Positions 1 to 9,440 of a stretch of 49,181 nucleotides of DNA are shown piece after piece. Position 1 is the stretch's first letter. Every line of letters begins with the position of its first letter. The DNA is from Clostridia bacterium (lineage in GTDB: Bacteria; Bacillota_A; Clostridia; Christensenellales; Aristaeellaceae), in assembly GCA_017432405.1 (NCBI GenBank), contig JAFRJF010000280.1:1-49181 (forward strand). The letters run 5' to 3'. Under the pieces are notes generated by a model that saw nothing but the letters and a program-made list of their open reading frames with translations, searched no databases and had not been told where the DNA came from. A program made the translations under genes and the position numbers.

Positions 1-154
1 CGGTTCAGGGGAAGGTGGATTTCGGTGAAAACGCTTGCGTGTTTGCCGAAAGACGGATGAGGTCGGTCTCTTGGGAGGAAGCGCGCAAACCATCGTTACC
101 GCGGGGGACCGACCTCATCCGACCCGCTTCGCGGCCCACCTTCCCCTGAACCGC
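1..154. repeat. Nested palindromic repeat at the left window edge
   Basis: The outer arms CGGTTCAGGGGAAGGTGG (1-18) and its reverse complement (137-154) enclose a second pair of arms built on CGGATGAGGTCGGTC (about 54-69) and its complement (about 106-120). No coding sequence is visible. The right half recurs inverted at the other end of the window, so this is a dispersed, multi-copy intergenic repeat and probably the reason assembly stopped here. Confidence 0.75.
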
Positions 155-225
155 TCCCTTCGGTCGCTGGGGAAGGCTTTGGGAGGCGACGCTGTTCTCC
201 CTAACCCCTAAAACCTAACCCCTAA
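106..225 (+). repeat. 120-bp terminal repeat, left copy (inverted relative to 49062-49181)
   Basis: This 120-bp stretch is the reverse complement of the last 120 bases of the window; I see no mismatch. It ends in a telomere-like run of CCTAACCCCTAAAA units that continues to about 238. The 1-321 region otherwise holds only repeats, and no gene. Confidence 0.85.
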
Positions 226-238
226 AACCTAAAACCTG

Positions 239-277
239 AATACTGATTTATCGAGCCCTGCTCGATAAATCAGTATT
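239..277. repeat. AATACTGATTT palindrome, copy 1
   Basis: This is a perfect 18-bp inverted repeat (AATACTGATTTATCGAGC) around a 3-base loop. It lies beyond the 3' end of the minus-strand M29 gene, where it could fold as a terminator-like hairpin. Two related copies occur at 20028-20068 and 49020-49056. Confidence 0.7.
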
Positions 278-321
278 TGCCGTCCTGCCTCCATAAAAAA
301 CAAGGTCTTGCCTGCCGACGA

Positions 322-1545
322 TCATCTCGCCCAGTTCCCGTTCCTGAACACCGCGACTGTCCGACCGTCGCGGGTCTGGGCGTCGATGTTCATGTCGGCC
401 GTGCCGATCATGAAATCCACGTGGAGCATCGAGTCGTTGATGCCCAGGGCGCGGCACTCCTCGAGGGTCTTGCTCTCAAAGCCCCGGATGGTGTCGGCAA
501 AGCCCGCACCCAGCGCCAGGTGGCAGGCGGCGTTTTCGTCGAACAGCGTGTTGTAGAACAGCAGGCCGCTGTTCTGGATGGGGGAGTCGTAGGGCACCAG
601 CGCGCACTTGCCCAGGCAGGCGCTGCCCTCGTCCATGGTGATCATGTGGGTGAGGGCTTCGTTGTTCACGTCGGCGTGCCACTCCACGGCCTTGCCCTCG
701 CGGAAGCGGATCCAGAAGCGGTCGATCGGCTGGCCCTCCCAGATGAGGGGCTTGGAGGCATGGACGATGCCCTCCGCCACGCCCCGCATCGGCGAGGTGA
801 AGCACTCCTCGGTGGGGATGTTCGGGTTGAAGAAGATGCCCTGAAGGCTCCGCTCGCCGCCGCCCTTGAACTCGGCCTCGGGGATCATGCCCACGGTGAA
901 GTCGGTGCCGTTGCCGGCGGTGTAGTGCAGGCGCTCGATGCCCAGGCCGTTCAGCCAGGCGCAGTGGTCGGAAAGCGCGCGGTTATGCGCGCGCCAGGCG
1001 GCCATGGGGTCGTCGCCGACGCGACTGGCAGAGAGTATCGCCTCCCACAGCTTTTCGATGGCCTGGTGGCGGGTGAGGTGGGGGAACAGCTTCTTCGCCC
1101 AGGCCGCGCCGGGCACGGCGGCGATGCACCACTGGTATTTGTTCTCGATCTGGTCGCGGTAGCCCTTGATCAGCGGGTACCTGCGCTGGCGGGCAGTGGC
1201 CAGCTTCTTCTGGTTGATGCCCTTCAGGCCGTCCGGGTCGTCGGAAACCAGGTAGATGCGGCAGGGCAGCCTGTCCACGTAGTGCTTCCAGCGGGCCTCC
1301 TGCCAGTCGGTCAGCTCAGAGAGGGTGCGCAGGGACTGGTGGCGCACGTGGAGCTTCTCCAGCGGCTGGTATTCCCAGTCCACCACCACCCGCGCCGCGC
1401 CGCAGCGGTAGCAGGCCTCCACCACCATGGCCACGAATTCGGGCTGGTCCAGGCCGGCGGTGATGAAGACCTCCTGCCCCTTCTGCACGTTCGTGCCAAC
1501 GGCGGCGATCAGCCGGGCGTATTTGCGAAGGATCGTCTTGTTCAT
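322..1545 (-). CDS. M29-family aminopeptidase
   Basis: The 407-residue protein matches the length and ending of the AmpS/PepS-like M29 metallopeptidases, cytoplasmic enzymes that release N-terminal amino acids from peptides using a two-metal centre. The N-terminus (MNKTILRKYARLIAAVG, then NVQKGQEVFI) and the C-terminal stretch with LHVDFMIGT, followed by a DGR and a basic end, are typical; the HVD part belongs to the metal-binding region of the family. There is no signal peptide. The ATG is preceded by AAGGAGA at a good distance. The gene stands alone, with the structured RNA candidate upstream. It is probably involved in general peptide turnover; the substrate range cannot be read from sequence. 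Confidence 0.88.
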   Translation of the reverse strand: MNKTILRKYARLIAAVGTNVQKGQEVFITAGLDQPEFVAMVVEACYRCGAARVVVDWEYQPLEKLHVRHQSLRTLSELTDWQEARWKHYVDRLPCRIYLVSDDPDGLKGINQKKLATARQRRYPLIKGYRDQIENKYQWCIAAVPGAAWAKKLFPHLTRHQAIEKLWEAILSASRVGDDPMAAWRAHNRALSDHCAWLNGLGIERLHYTAGNGTDFTVGMIPEAEFKGGGERSLQGIFFNPNIPTEECFTSPMRGVAEGIVHASKPLIWEGQPIDRFWIRFREGKAVEWHADVNNEALTHMITMDEGSACLGKCALVPYDSPIQNSGLLFYNTLFDENAACHLALGAGFADTIRGFESKTLEECRALGINDSMLHVDFMIGTADMNIDAQTRDGRTVAVFRNGNWAR

Positions 1546-1588
1546 TATGTGATTCTCCTTTTTGATTGTATGCCAATATATGATGATG

Positions 1589-1660
1589 AAGGCGTGGCGG
1601 CAGGTTGCCGCCGCTGCGGCGGTCCAACCCGTAGAGGCGCCGATCAGGCGCCATGAATCG
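1589..1660. repeat. GGCGGC-type palindromic intergenic repeat
   Basis: Stacked short palindromes (GGCGGCAGGTTGCCGCC, GGCGCCGATCAGGCGCC) lie between the M29 gene and the RNA candidate. They resemble the repeat pair at 3925-4006 and the one near 35993-36022, so they belong to one family of GC-rich intergenic repeats in this genome. Confidence 0.5.
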
Positions 1661-1677
1661 CCGCCCAGAATGATTGC

Positions 1678-1915
1678 ATGAAAAATGGAGCCCTTGCGAG
1701 CTCCTAAAATATCCCGTGAGTGCCGTCTGTCGCAGCTTTTTCACCCGCCGCTCAGGCAGGGCGGAGACCTGCGGCTGCTTACTGCCTTCCACTGCGAGGA
1801 GGCATGGCATCTGCAAAACCGACCCGGAATCCTTTTATGAATCTGTGGGTAAAAGCATTGACTAACGCACACCCCAGGATAAGTTCGTCGTTATCGCGGC
1901 GCGCCGCTTTCAACT
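1678..1915 (-). ncRNA. Structured small RNA, candidate 6S RNA
   Basis: A minus-strand promoter (TTGACT at 1945-1950, 17 bp, TATAAT at 1922-1927) starts a transcript that contains no plausible gene and ends in an intrinsic terminator. The core, about 1705-1882, folds on paper as a long imperfect rod. UAUCC pairs with GGGAUA, GUGUGC with GCACUC, GUUAGUC with GACAGAC, and GCUUUU-ACCC with GGGUGAAAAAGC; two small hairpins lie inside. The core of roughly 180 nt and the rod shape fit 6S RNA, which binds the housekeeping RNA polymerase. The family name is an inference from fold and length. I looked for tmRNA, RNase P, SRP and common riboswitch signatures and did not find them. Confidence 0.5.
1681..1705 (-). 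terminator. Intrinsic terminator of the small RNA
   Basis: On the minus strand GGAGC and GGCTCC pair around a short loop (1687-1704), followed by ATTTTTC. This closes the transcript started at about 1915. Confidence 0.65.
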
Positions 1916-1921
1916 GTGTCT

Positions 1922-1950
1922 ATTATAGCCGCAAAAGGCCTGAAAGTCAA
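1922..1950 (-). promoter_or_regulatory. Strong sigma-A-type promoter of the small RNA
   Basis: TTGACT (1945-1950) and TATAAT (1922-1927) on the minus strand are separated by 17 bp. It is one of the best consensus promoters in the window, and no coding sequence begins close behind it. Confidence 0.7.
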
Positions 1951-2029
1951 TGGTATTTTGCAAATTTCGTGTTTTTTATTTAACGTGCACAAGAGCGGCG
2001 CGAAGGTTTGAAAAGAACAGGGAAAGAAC

Positions 2030-2824
2030 TCATTCAAACAGCAGCAGGTTGATCTCCGGGCGCACGCCGACGCGCAGCTGCAGGCGGCTGGCGCCGATGC
2101 CCTTGCTGACCAGCAGCCTCATGCCGTCCAAGTCGTGCAGGCCCGATATGGCCGCGGAGGCGCGGTGCGGTTGACCAAAGCGCTCAAAGCCGATGGCGAA
2201 GGGCGTCAGTCCCAGAAGATTGAACTGTCCGCCGTGGGTGTGGCCGCTGAGCATCAGATCGGGCCGCGCCTGGGGCAGCACGGGATAATGGGACAGCAGT
2301 ATGCGATAGCGATTGCCGTTGCATTCACCGGACCACAGTCTGTCTGTATGGGCACTGCCGTAGCGGTATTCATCGATGCCGCCGACGCAGAGCTTGCCGC
2401 CGCCCAGGGGAATATCGACGGAGGTGTTGAGCAGCAAACGGCACCCGGCCTGGGACATGGCGCGGCGAAGCGAGCGCAGGTTGCCCTGCCAGGCCTCGGC
2501 GTCGTTGTTGCCGAGCACGCCGTAGGCGCCCAGGGGAAAGTCGAGCCTGCCCAGGGCCTTGAAGAAGCGCGCGCAATCCTCCGCGAAGTCGCTGTAATCG
2601 CCGCCCAGCAGCAGCAGCTGGGCTGAGGTTCCGGCGATCCGGTCCACCAGCGCGTCCAGCTCGGCCTGGGTGGTATCGGGACGCACGTGCACATCGGAGA
2701 CGAACAGAGCCCGCAGGCCCCGCATGAAGGCGGGCGCGCCTTCGATGCGGTGCTCGGTCACGGTCGCGTACAGATGGCCGCAGCGACGGATATACAGGTC
2801 CGGCTTTGAAAAGCGCTGAATCAA
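2030..2824 (-). CDS. Calcineurin-like metallophosphoesterase
   Basis: This 264-residue protein has the dinuclear metallophosphoesterase motifs in order: FVSDVHVRPD (D-x-H, about residue 42), GGDYSD, GNNDAE (the GN-D/H motif), and LSHYP followed by SGHTHGGQF near the C-terminus. The family hydrolyses phosphoesters with two bound metals; members like this are usually membrane-proximal or cytoplasmic and of unknown substrate. The start is TTG, chosen because GGAGG lies 8 bases upstream. No signal peptide is evident. It sits downstream of the aldo/keto reductase, separated from it by a perfect hairpin, so it may be transcribed separately. Confidence 0.85.
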   Translation of the reverse strand: MIQRFSKPDLYIRRCGHLYATVTEHRIEGAPAFMRGLRALFVSDVHVRPDTTQAELDALVDRIAGTSAQLLLLGGDYSDFAEDCARFFKALGRLDFPLGAYGVLGNNDAEAWQGNLRSLRRAMSQAGCRLLLNTSVDIPLGGGKLCVGGIDEYRYGSAHTDRLWSGECNGNRYRILLSHYPVLPQARPDLMLSGHTHGGQFNLLGLTPFAIGFERFGQPHRASAAISGLHDLDGMRLLVSKGIGASRLQLRVGVRPEINLLLFE

Positions 2825-2845
2825 GGTGGATGCCTCCGTTGATGC

Positions 2846-2876
2846 CAGATAGCGTGGCCAGAGGCCACGCTATCTG
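2846..2876. terminator. Perfect hairpin between aldo/keto reductase and phosphoesterase genes
   Basis: The 14-bp arms CAGATAGCGTGGCC and their complement flank a 3-base loop just after the reductase stop codon. There is no long T run, so it may be a weak terminator or an RNA-stabilising structure. Confidence 0.5.
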
Positions 2877-2879
2877 AAT

Positions 2880-3902
2880 TTATGCCTGATGGGTCTTCAC
2901 AAATTCCCGGTAGAAGGCCAGGTGGCCGGGCAGCGTGTCAAAGGGCTTCAGGCCGTAGGGACACTTCTTCGCGCATTCGCCGCAGTGGATGCAGTCCTCG
3001 ATGCGCTCCATCTCTCCCTGCCATTCGGGGGTGACCCAGTTCTTCCAGGGGGAGCGCTGCAGCAGCTGGGTGATGCGGTTGGCGTTGTTGATGGGAATGC
3101 CGACGGGGCAGGGCATGCAGTAGCCGCAGCCACGACAGAACGCGCCAACCAGCTCCTTCTGGTCAGCCTCGATCAGGGCCATCGTCTCCTCGTCCAGCGC
3201 CGGGGGATTCTCGGACATCGCCAGGATCTCCTCCAGCTCGCCCATGCGCTGTATGCCCCAGATGGGCACGATGTGGTCAAACTGGGAAAGCCACGCAAAG
3301 GGCAGCTTCGCGTTGGTGATCAGGCCGCCGGAGAGGGCCTTCATGCAGATGAAGCCCACGTTTTTCTCCTTGCACAGCTTCACCAGCTCGATCTCCCGGT
3401 CAGTGGCCAGGTGGTTGAAGGGATACTGCACCGTGTCGTACAGGCCGGAGTTGACGGCCTCGAAGGCCCGGTCGACGGAGTGCTGGGTGATGCTGATGAA
3501 GCGGATCTTGCCGGCCTCGCGGGCCCTGACGGCGGCGTCGTACAGCCCGTCCCTGCCGTCGGGACGTGGCACGAAGCCGGGGTTGTGGAACTGGTAGACG
3601 TCGATGTGGTCGGTGTTCAGCATCCGAAGGCTCGTCTCCAGGTCCTGCTCCAGACCGGCGGCGTCCTTCGCGGCGGTCTTGGTGGCCAGTATGTATTCGT
3701 CGCGGCGGTGGGAGATGGCCTTGCCGATCATCTCCTCGCTGTCGGAGTAGGCCCGGGCGGTGTCGATGTAGCTGATGCCGCCGTCCAGCGCCCGGTTCAA
3801 AAGCGCCGAGGCCTCGTCGAAGCTGACCCGCTGTATGGGAAGCGCGCCGAAGCCGGTGCGGGAAATCTCGAGGTTTGTTCTGCCAAGTGTGAAGTGCTGC
3901 AT
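2880..3902 (-). CDS. Aldo/keto reductase with C-terminal 4Fe-4S ferredoxin domain
   Basis: The N-terminal TIM-barrel part carries the aldo/keto reductase tetrad: Asp and Tyr in YIDTARAYSDSE, Lys in ATKTAAKD, and His in VYQFHNPG. The C-terminal part adds two cysteine clusters, CRGCGYCMPC and CIHCGECAKKC, typical of ferredoxin-fused reductases in anaerobes. The protein is expected to be cytoplasmic and to reduce carbonyl compounds, with the clusters feeding or taking electrons; the substrate is unknown. I chose the ATG at 3902 because AAGGAG lies 7 bases upstream; the in-frame ATG two codons earlier abuts the ribosome site. The length is 340 residues. Confidence 0.88.
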   Translation of the reverse strand: MQHFTLGRTNLEISRTGFGALPIQRVSFDEASALLNRALDGGISYIDTARAYSDSEEMIGKAISHRRDEYILATKTAAKDAAGLEQDLETSLRMLNTDHIDVYQFHNPGFVPRPDGRDGLYDAAVRAREAGKIRFISITQHSVDRAFEAVNSGLYDTVQYPFNHLATDREIELVKLCKEKNVGFICMKALSGGLITNAKLPFAWLSQFDHIVPIWGIQRMGELEEILAMSENPPALDEETMALIEADQKELVGAFCRGCGYCMPCPVGIPINNANRITQLLQRSPWKNWVTPEWQGEMERIEDCIHCGECAKKCPYGLKPFDTLPGHLAFYREFVKTHQA

Positions 3903-3924
3903 ATTCATTCTCCTTATTAATATG

Positions 3925-4006
3925 TAGCGGCGGCAATCTGCCGCCATGAGGAGCGGCAAGAAGACCGCGATGATAGGGGCACGGTGGCGGCAGATTGCCG
4001 CCGCTA
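3925..4006. repeat. 82-bp miniature inverted-repeat element
   Basis: The 22-bp arms at 3925-3946 and 3985-4006 (TAGCGGCGGCAATCTGCCGC plus two bases, and its exact reverse complement) enclose 38 bp with no gene. Each arm is itself palindromic. The placement between two genes suggests a MITE-like or REP-like element. Confidence 0.7.
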
Positions 4007-4075
4007 CGGAGGACGCCAGTGCAGGAAGGGCAGGTTGCCACACACAGACAGTCCTTAGGGGCTGCCGCTGCGGTT

Positions 4076-5029
4076 TTACTGTACCAGCAGCGCCGCGCCG
4101 ATGACCTCGGCCCTCTCGCCCAGCTCGCTGGGGAGGAACTTCGCCGGGTACTTCTGGTCGATCAGGGAATGGTGGCGGTACGAGGCGATCATCCGGTCGA
4201 TGAAGCGGTGCCCCAGCTTGGTGATCCCGCCGCCGTAGACGAATATGTTGATGTCGAAGATCTGGTTCAGGTTGTGGAACATGCGGCCCAGGTATTCCGC
4301 GCCGCGGTTCACCACCTCCAGCGCCAGCGGGTCGTTCATCTGGAAGGCTCGGCCCACGGCGACCATGTCGATGTTGGAGAGGGTGCCGGCATAGTCCAGT
4401 ATGCGGCTCTCCTCGCCCTCCTTGATGCGGTCCATGGCGTAGCGGGCCATGAAGAAGCCGGAGGCGATGGAGTGGACGCAGCCGATCACGCCGCAGCCGC
4501 AGGGGTAGCCGGTGGAATCGGAGATGAAGGTGTGGCCAATCTCGCCCGCCATGCCGTGCATGCCCCGGTACAGCTGGCCGTTGAGGATCAGGCCGCCGCC
4601 GATGCCGGTGGCCAGCGTGGCGTAGATCATGTGGTCGTAGCCCCGGCCCGCGCCGTACCTGTGCTCGGCCAGGGCGGCCACGTTGCCGTCGTTGTCCACG
4701 TAGACGGGCACCTGCAGCCGCTGGCGCAGCATATCCCGCACGGGCTGCTCGTTCAGCGAGACGATGTTGCTGCTCTCCAGCGTCACGCCCCGCTTGAAAT
4801 CCACCGAGGAGGGGAATGCGGCGCCGATGCCCCGGACCTGCTCCAGCGTCATGCCCGCCTTGGCCACCAGGGCCTCGGTCTGCTGGGCCAGGAAGCCGAT
4901 CAGCTCGTTGGCGGTGGCATCCTTGTCGGTCAGGTACTGCTGCTCCGAGACCAGCTGCATGCCGCTGTCGAACAGCCCCATTCGAATGCGGGTTCCCCCC
5001 ACGTCGATCCCGATGACATAATCCCGCAT
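4076..5029 (-). CDS. ROK-family sugar kinase (glucokinase-like)
   Basis: This 317-residue protein shows the ROK phosphate-binding loop near the start (IGIDVGGTRIRMGL), the DNDGNVAALAEH segment with its catalytic Asp, GEIGHTFI with the sugar-contacting residues, and the zinc cluster CGCGVIGC that defines ROK proteins. No N-terminal helix-turn-helix is present, so it is an enzyme rather than a NagC/XylR repressor. The likely reaction is ATP-dependent phosphorylation of glucose or a related hexose such as an allose or N-acetyl sugar. AGGAGG lies 8 bases before the ATG. It lies 26 bases downstream of purB on the same strand. Confidence 0.85.
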   Translation of the reverse strand: MRDYVIGIDVGGTRIRMGLFDSGMQLVSEQQYLTDKDATANELIGFLAQQTEALVAKAGMTLEQVRGIGAAFPSSVDFKRGVTLESSNIVSLNEQPVRDMLRQRLQVPVYVDNDGNVAALAEHRYGAGRGYDHMIYATLATGIGGGLILNGQLYRGMHGMAGEIGHTFISDSTGYPCGCGVIGCVHSIASGFFMARYAMDRIKEGEESRILDYAGTLSNIDMVAVGRAFQMNDPLALEVVNRGAEYLGRMFHNLNQIFDINIFVYGGGITKLGHRFIDRMIASYRHHSLIDQKYPAKFLPSELGERAEVIGAALLVQ

Positions 5030-5055
5030 GTTGTTAACCTCCTACGTAATTTTTC

Positions 5056-6483
<1,428 letters not shown>

Positions 6484-6506
6484 GACAAACCTCCAAGCAT
6501 AAGAAT

Positions 6507-6531
6507 AATTGAGAATTGAGAATTGAGAATT
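6507..6531 (+). repeat. AATTGAGA short tandem array, left flank of four-helix-bundle gene
   Basis: There are three units of AATTGAG(A) in the plus orientation directly downstream of the small gene at 6543-6896. The mirror-image array lies on its other side at 6928-6959. Confidence 0.8.
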
Positions 6532-6542
6532 AGAGTGCGCTG

Positions 6543-6896
6543 TTACCGTGCTTCCTTGGTCGTTTTGACAATGCTGGACAGTATTCGCTTTAATTCCCGA
6601 GAATCTGCCTGTATACTATTATACTGGGGTTCGGTTACATAATCAGTTCTGTAAAGCAGCTCTATCCAATAGATCGATTCAGAACATTCCTTGAGCGAAA
6701 TGCTCATTTTATTGATGAACTCTTTGCGGCTGACAGCATCAAGCGCTTCAACGACATTTGCACCGATGGAAGTACCGCAACGAAGTAATTGTCTTGAAAG
6801 CACAAACTCTTTTTTGCTCTCTGCAAGGAACTGATACAGTCGTACAATTCGGACTGCGAATTCAAACGATTTATCACGAATAATATTATTGTCCAT
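6543..6896 (-). CDS. Four-helix-bundle protein (23S rRNA intervening-sequence/Avd-like)
   Basis: This is a 117-residue, all-helical, basic protein. Segments such as FAVRIVRLYQFL, RCGTSIGANVVEAL and ISLKECSESIYWIELL match the S23/IVP family of four-helix-bundle proteins, related to the Avd accessory protein of diversity-generating retroelements. The molecular function of stand-alone members is not settled; nucleic-acid binding is assumed. The start is taken at the ATG with GGGGG 8 bases upstream, five codons inside the longer frame. Its lower GC content and the inverted AATTGAGA arrays on both sides mark it as an inserted unit rather than part of the purA-purB operon. Confidence 0.85.
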   Translation of the reverse strand: MDNNIIRDKSFEFAVRIVRLYQFLAESKKEFVLSRQLLRCGTSIGANVVEALDAVSRKEFINKMSISLKECSESIYWIELLYRTDYVTEPQYNSIQADSRELKRILSSIVKTTKEAR

Positions 6897-6927
6897 GCAG
6901 TTTTCCCCCATCTGGTAAAAGCTATTT

Positions 6928-6959
6928 AATTCTCAATTTTCAATTATCAATTCTCAATT
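6928..6959 (-). repeat. AATTGAGA array at the purA stop codon
   Basis: On the minus strand the array reads AATTGAGAATTGATAATTGA and so on, and its first AAT TGA is the last codon and stop of purA. It shares the end AGCTATTTAATTCTCAATT with the array at 44602-44641. Confidence 0.8.
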
Positions 6960-8231
6960 CCGAATGATCAGCGCTTCCCGCTCCGCACCCACAGAAACGT
7001 ACTTGATCGGGCAGCCGACCCTTTCCTCGATGAACAGCACGTAGTCCTGCGCCGCCTTGGGCAGGTCCTCCCACTTCCGGGCCTTGGAGATGTCGCATTT
7101 CCAGCCGGGGAGGGTCTCGTAGATCGGCTCGCAGTCGTACAGGTCTGGAGTGTAGGGGAAGCGGTCGATCCGCTCGCCGCCCAGCTTGTAGGCCACGCAG
7201 ACGGGAATTTTGTCAAGGTAGGAAAGCACGTCCATCTTGGTCAGCGCCAGCGCCGTCGCGCCTTGGAGCTTCGTGCCGTAGCGGGTGGCGGGGATGTCCA
7301 TCCAGGCCACGCGCCGGGGGCGGCCGGTGGCCGCGCCGTACTCCGCGCCGGCCTCCCGCAGGTCGTGGGCGGCGTCGCCGTCCAGCTCGCCCACGAAGGG
7401 GCCCTCGCCCACGCAGGTGGAATAGGCCTTGGTAACGCCCACCACCTCGTCCACCTTCAAAGAGGGCATGCCGCAGCCCACCGGAGCCTCCGCCGCCAGG
7501 GGGGAGGAGGAGGACGTGAAGGGGTAGATGCCGTACTGGATGTCCCGCAGCGCGCCCAGCTGGGCCTCGAACATGATGCTCTTGCCGGCGTTCACCGCGT
7601 CCTCCAGCAGCTCGCCCGCGTCGCAGATGTGGGGGATCAGCGCGTCGCCCCACTGGTGGATCCACTCAAGGGTCTCGTCGAAGTCGATCTTCGGCTGGCC
7701 GTAGCCCTGCACGATGGTGTCGTTCTTCCAGTCCACCAGGCGACGCAGATGCTTCTCCAGCGCCTCGGGGTGCTTCAGGTCGCCCATCATGATGGCCTTC
7801 TTCATGTACTTGTCGCCGTAGATCGGGCTGATTCCCCGCAGGGTGGAGCCGAAGTGGTCCTTGCCCAGGCGCTGCTCCTCCCACTTGTCCTGGTTGGGGT
7901 GGATGGGCAGCACCATCATGGCGCGGTCGGAAATCTTGAGGTTGTCGGGGGTGATGGCCACGCCCTTGTCCCGCAGGCGACCCATCTCCTCGTTGATGTG
8001 CTTCAGGTCGACCACCACGCCGGCGCCCAGCAGGTTCACGGCGTTCTTGCGGAATATGCCCGAGGGCAGCAGGTTCAGGGCGAACTTGCCGTATTCGTTG
8101 ATGACGGTGTGGCCGGCGTTGTTGCCGCCCTGATAGCGGACGACCACGTCGAACTGGCCGGCGAAGTAATCCACCATGCGGCCCTTGCCCTCGTCGCCCC
8201 AGTTGATGCCCACGATTGCGGTATTGGACAT
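6954..8231 (-). CDS. purA: Adenylosuccinate synthetase
   Basis: PurA joins IMP and aspartate using GTP to make adenylosuccinate, the first committed step to AMP. The 425-residue protein begins with the diagnostic GTP loop GDEGKGRMVDYFA and the IMP-binding GNNAGHTV segment. The central TKAYSTCVGEGPF motif is also present. GAGGTG lies ahead of the ATG. The final Asn codon and the TGA stop are supplied by the adjoining AATTGA repeat, so the element boundary coincides with the end of the gene. PurB, the next enzyme, is encoded downstream. Confidence 0.96.
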   Translation of the reverse strand: MSNTAIVGINWGDEGKGRMVDYFAGQFDVVVRYQGGNNAGHTVINEYGKFALNLLPSGIFRKNAVNLLGAGVVVDLKHINEEMGRLRDKGVAITPDNLKISDRAMMVLPIHPNQDKWEEQRLGKDHFGSTLRGISPIYGDKYMKKAIMMGDLKHPEALEKHLRRLVDWKNDTIVQGYGQPKIDFDETLEWIHQWGDALIPHICDAGELLEDAVNAGKSIMFEAQLGALRDIQYGIYPFTSSSSPLAAEAPVGCGMPSLKVDEVVGVTKAYSTCVGEGPFVGELDGDAAHDLREAGAEYGAATGRPRRVAWMDIPATRYGTKLQGATALALTKMDVLSYLDKIPVCVAYKLGGERIDRFPYTPDLYDCEPIYETLPGWKCDISKARKWEDLPKAAQDYVLFIEERVGCPIKYVSVGAEREALIIRN

Positions 8232-8371
8232 GAATATTCACCTCATAATCGAATGATGACCGCCCGAACGGGACGGCAATTTGGGCGAAAACGCCTTGTT
8301 TCGCCATATATAGCCATTATATCAGTTTTTACAGGGGTTTTCCACAAAGAAAAGGTAAACAGTGCGACAGA

Positions 8372-8416
8372 ATGACGCCACCCTCACAGGCCTTTTGCCC
8401 TGTGGGGTGGCGTCAT
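8372..8416. terminator. Long hairpin between pta and purA
   Basis: Arms ATGACGCCACC...CACAGG and CCTGTG...GGGTGGCGTCAT pair with a short bulge around CCTTTTG. It follows the pta stop codon on the minus strand and likely ends or shields the buk-pta transcript. No clear T run is seen. Confidence 0.5.
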
Positions 8417-8422
8417 CCGGCG

Positions 8423-9418
8423 TCATTCACCCGCCTGCACGGCGGTCAGCGCGACCGTGTTCACGATGTCCTGCACCGAGCAGCCCCGGGACAGGTCGTT
8501 GCAGGGCTTCGCCAGCCCCTGGAGCACGGCGTAGCACTCCGCGCCGCCGATGCGCTGGGTCAGCTTGTAGCCGATGTTGCCGGCCTGCAGGTCCGGGAAC
8601 ACCAGCACGTTCGCCCGTCCGGCCACGGGGCTGCCGGGGGCCTTCGACGCGGCCACCTCCGGCACCAGCGCGGCGTCCAGCTGCAATTCGCCGTCCAGGA
8701 TCAAATCCGGGGCCATTTCGTGGGCGATGGCGGCGGCCTGCTGGACCTTGCTGACCAGCTCGTGCCTCGCGCTGCCCTTCGTGGAGAAGGACAGCAGCGC
8801 CACCCGGGGCTCGTCGATGCCGCACAGCACCCGCGCCGTGTCCGCGGCGGTCACGGCGATCTCCGCCAGCTCTTTGGCGGTGGGGCAGGGCACCACCACG
8901 CAGTCGGCGTACACCAGCAGCCCGTCCACACCCAGCGCCCTGTTGGGGCAGTTCATCAGGAAGCTGGAGGACACTACGCTGATGCCCGGTTTCGTCTTGA
9001 TGATCTGCAGCGCCGGGCGCAGCATGTCGCCGGTGGTGTGCACCGCGCCGGAGACCAGCCCGTCGGCGTCGCCCAGCTTGACCATCAGCATGCCGTAATA
9101 CATGGGATCGGCGGCGAGCCTTACTGCGTCCTCCCGGCTCAGTCCCTTGGCCTTGCGCAGCTCGTACAGCGCTTCGGCGTATTCCGCGGCCTTCGGGCTG
9201 CCGGCGGGGTCGATGATATCGATGCCGGCGAGGTCGGTGTTCGTCTGATTTGCCACCGCTTTGATGCTTTCGGGATCGCCCAGCAGTATGGGCCTGGCCA
9301 ATCCCTCGTCCCGGATGGTGGCCGCGGCCTGTACGGTGCGCTTCTCGTCGCCCTCGGGCAGCACGATGGCGCGCAAATTCTGCCGGGCCTTGGCCCAAAC
9401 CTTTTCGATCATGGTCAT
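8423..9418 (-). CDS. pta: Phosphate acetyltransferase
   Basis: Pta interconverts acetyl-CoA and acetyl phosphate. The 331-residue protein is the short Pta type, with conserved segments [15 protein letters not shown] at the N-terminus, [15 protein letters not shown] in the middle and [16 protein letters not shown] near the end. I place the start at the ATG with GGAGG 8 bases upstream, five codons inside the longer frame. The gene lies 22 bases after the butyrate-kinase homologue and shares its promoter, so the two probably act in sequence to make ATP from an acyl-CoA. Pta normally partners with acetate kinase rather than butyrate kinase. Confidence 0.92.
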   Translation of the reverse strand: MTMIEKVWAKARQNLRAIVLPEGDEKRTVQAAATIRDEGLARPILLGDPESIKAVANQTNTDLAGIDIIDPAGSPKAAEYAEALYELRKAKGLSREDAVRLAADPMYYGMLMVKLGDADGLVSGAVHTTGDMLRPALQIIKTKPGISVVSSSFLMNCPNRALGVDGLLVYADCVVVPCPTAKELAEIAVTAADTARVLCGIDEPRVALLSFSTKGSARHELVSKVQQAAAIAHEMAPDLILDGELQLDAALVPEVAASKAPGSPVAGRANVLVFPDLQAGNIGYKLTQRIGGAECYAVLQGLAKPCNDLSRGCSVQDIVNTVALTAVQAGE

Positions 9419-9440
9419 GGTGTTTTCCTCCATTGGTCGC

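Noticed and set aside
198..240. True telomere of a linear replicon
   Set aside because: The runs are short, irregular, and followed by more sequence that recurs at the other end. They look like part of a dispersed repeat.
277..1656. Plus-strand open frame of 459 codons
   Set aside because: It is opposite the M29 aminopeptidase gene, and its sequence looks like complement coding.
1678..1915. tmRNA, RNase P RNA, SRP RNA or a common riboswitch
   Set aside because: No tag-peptide frame, RNase P core, SRP GGAAG-loop region or riboswitch consensus could be matched, and the transcript ends before any gene.
6507..6960. CRISPR array suggested by regular short repeats
   Set aside because: Units are 8 bases with no spacers, and no cas genes are in the window.
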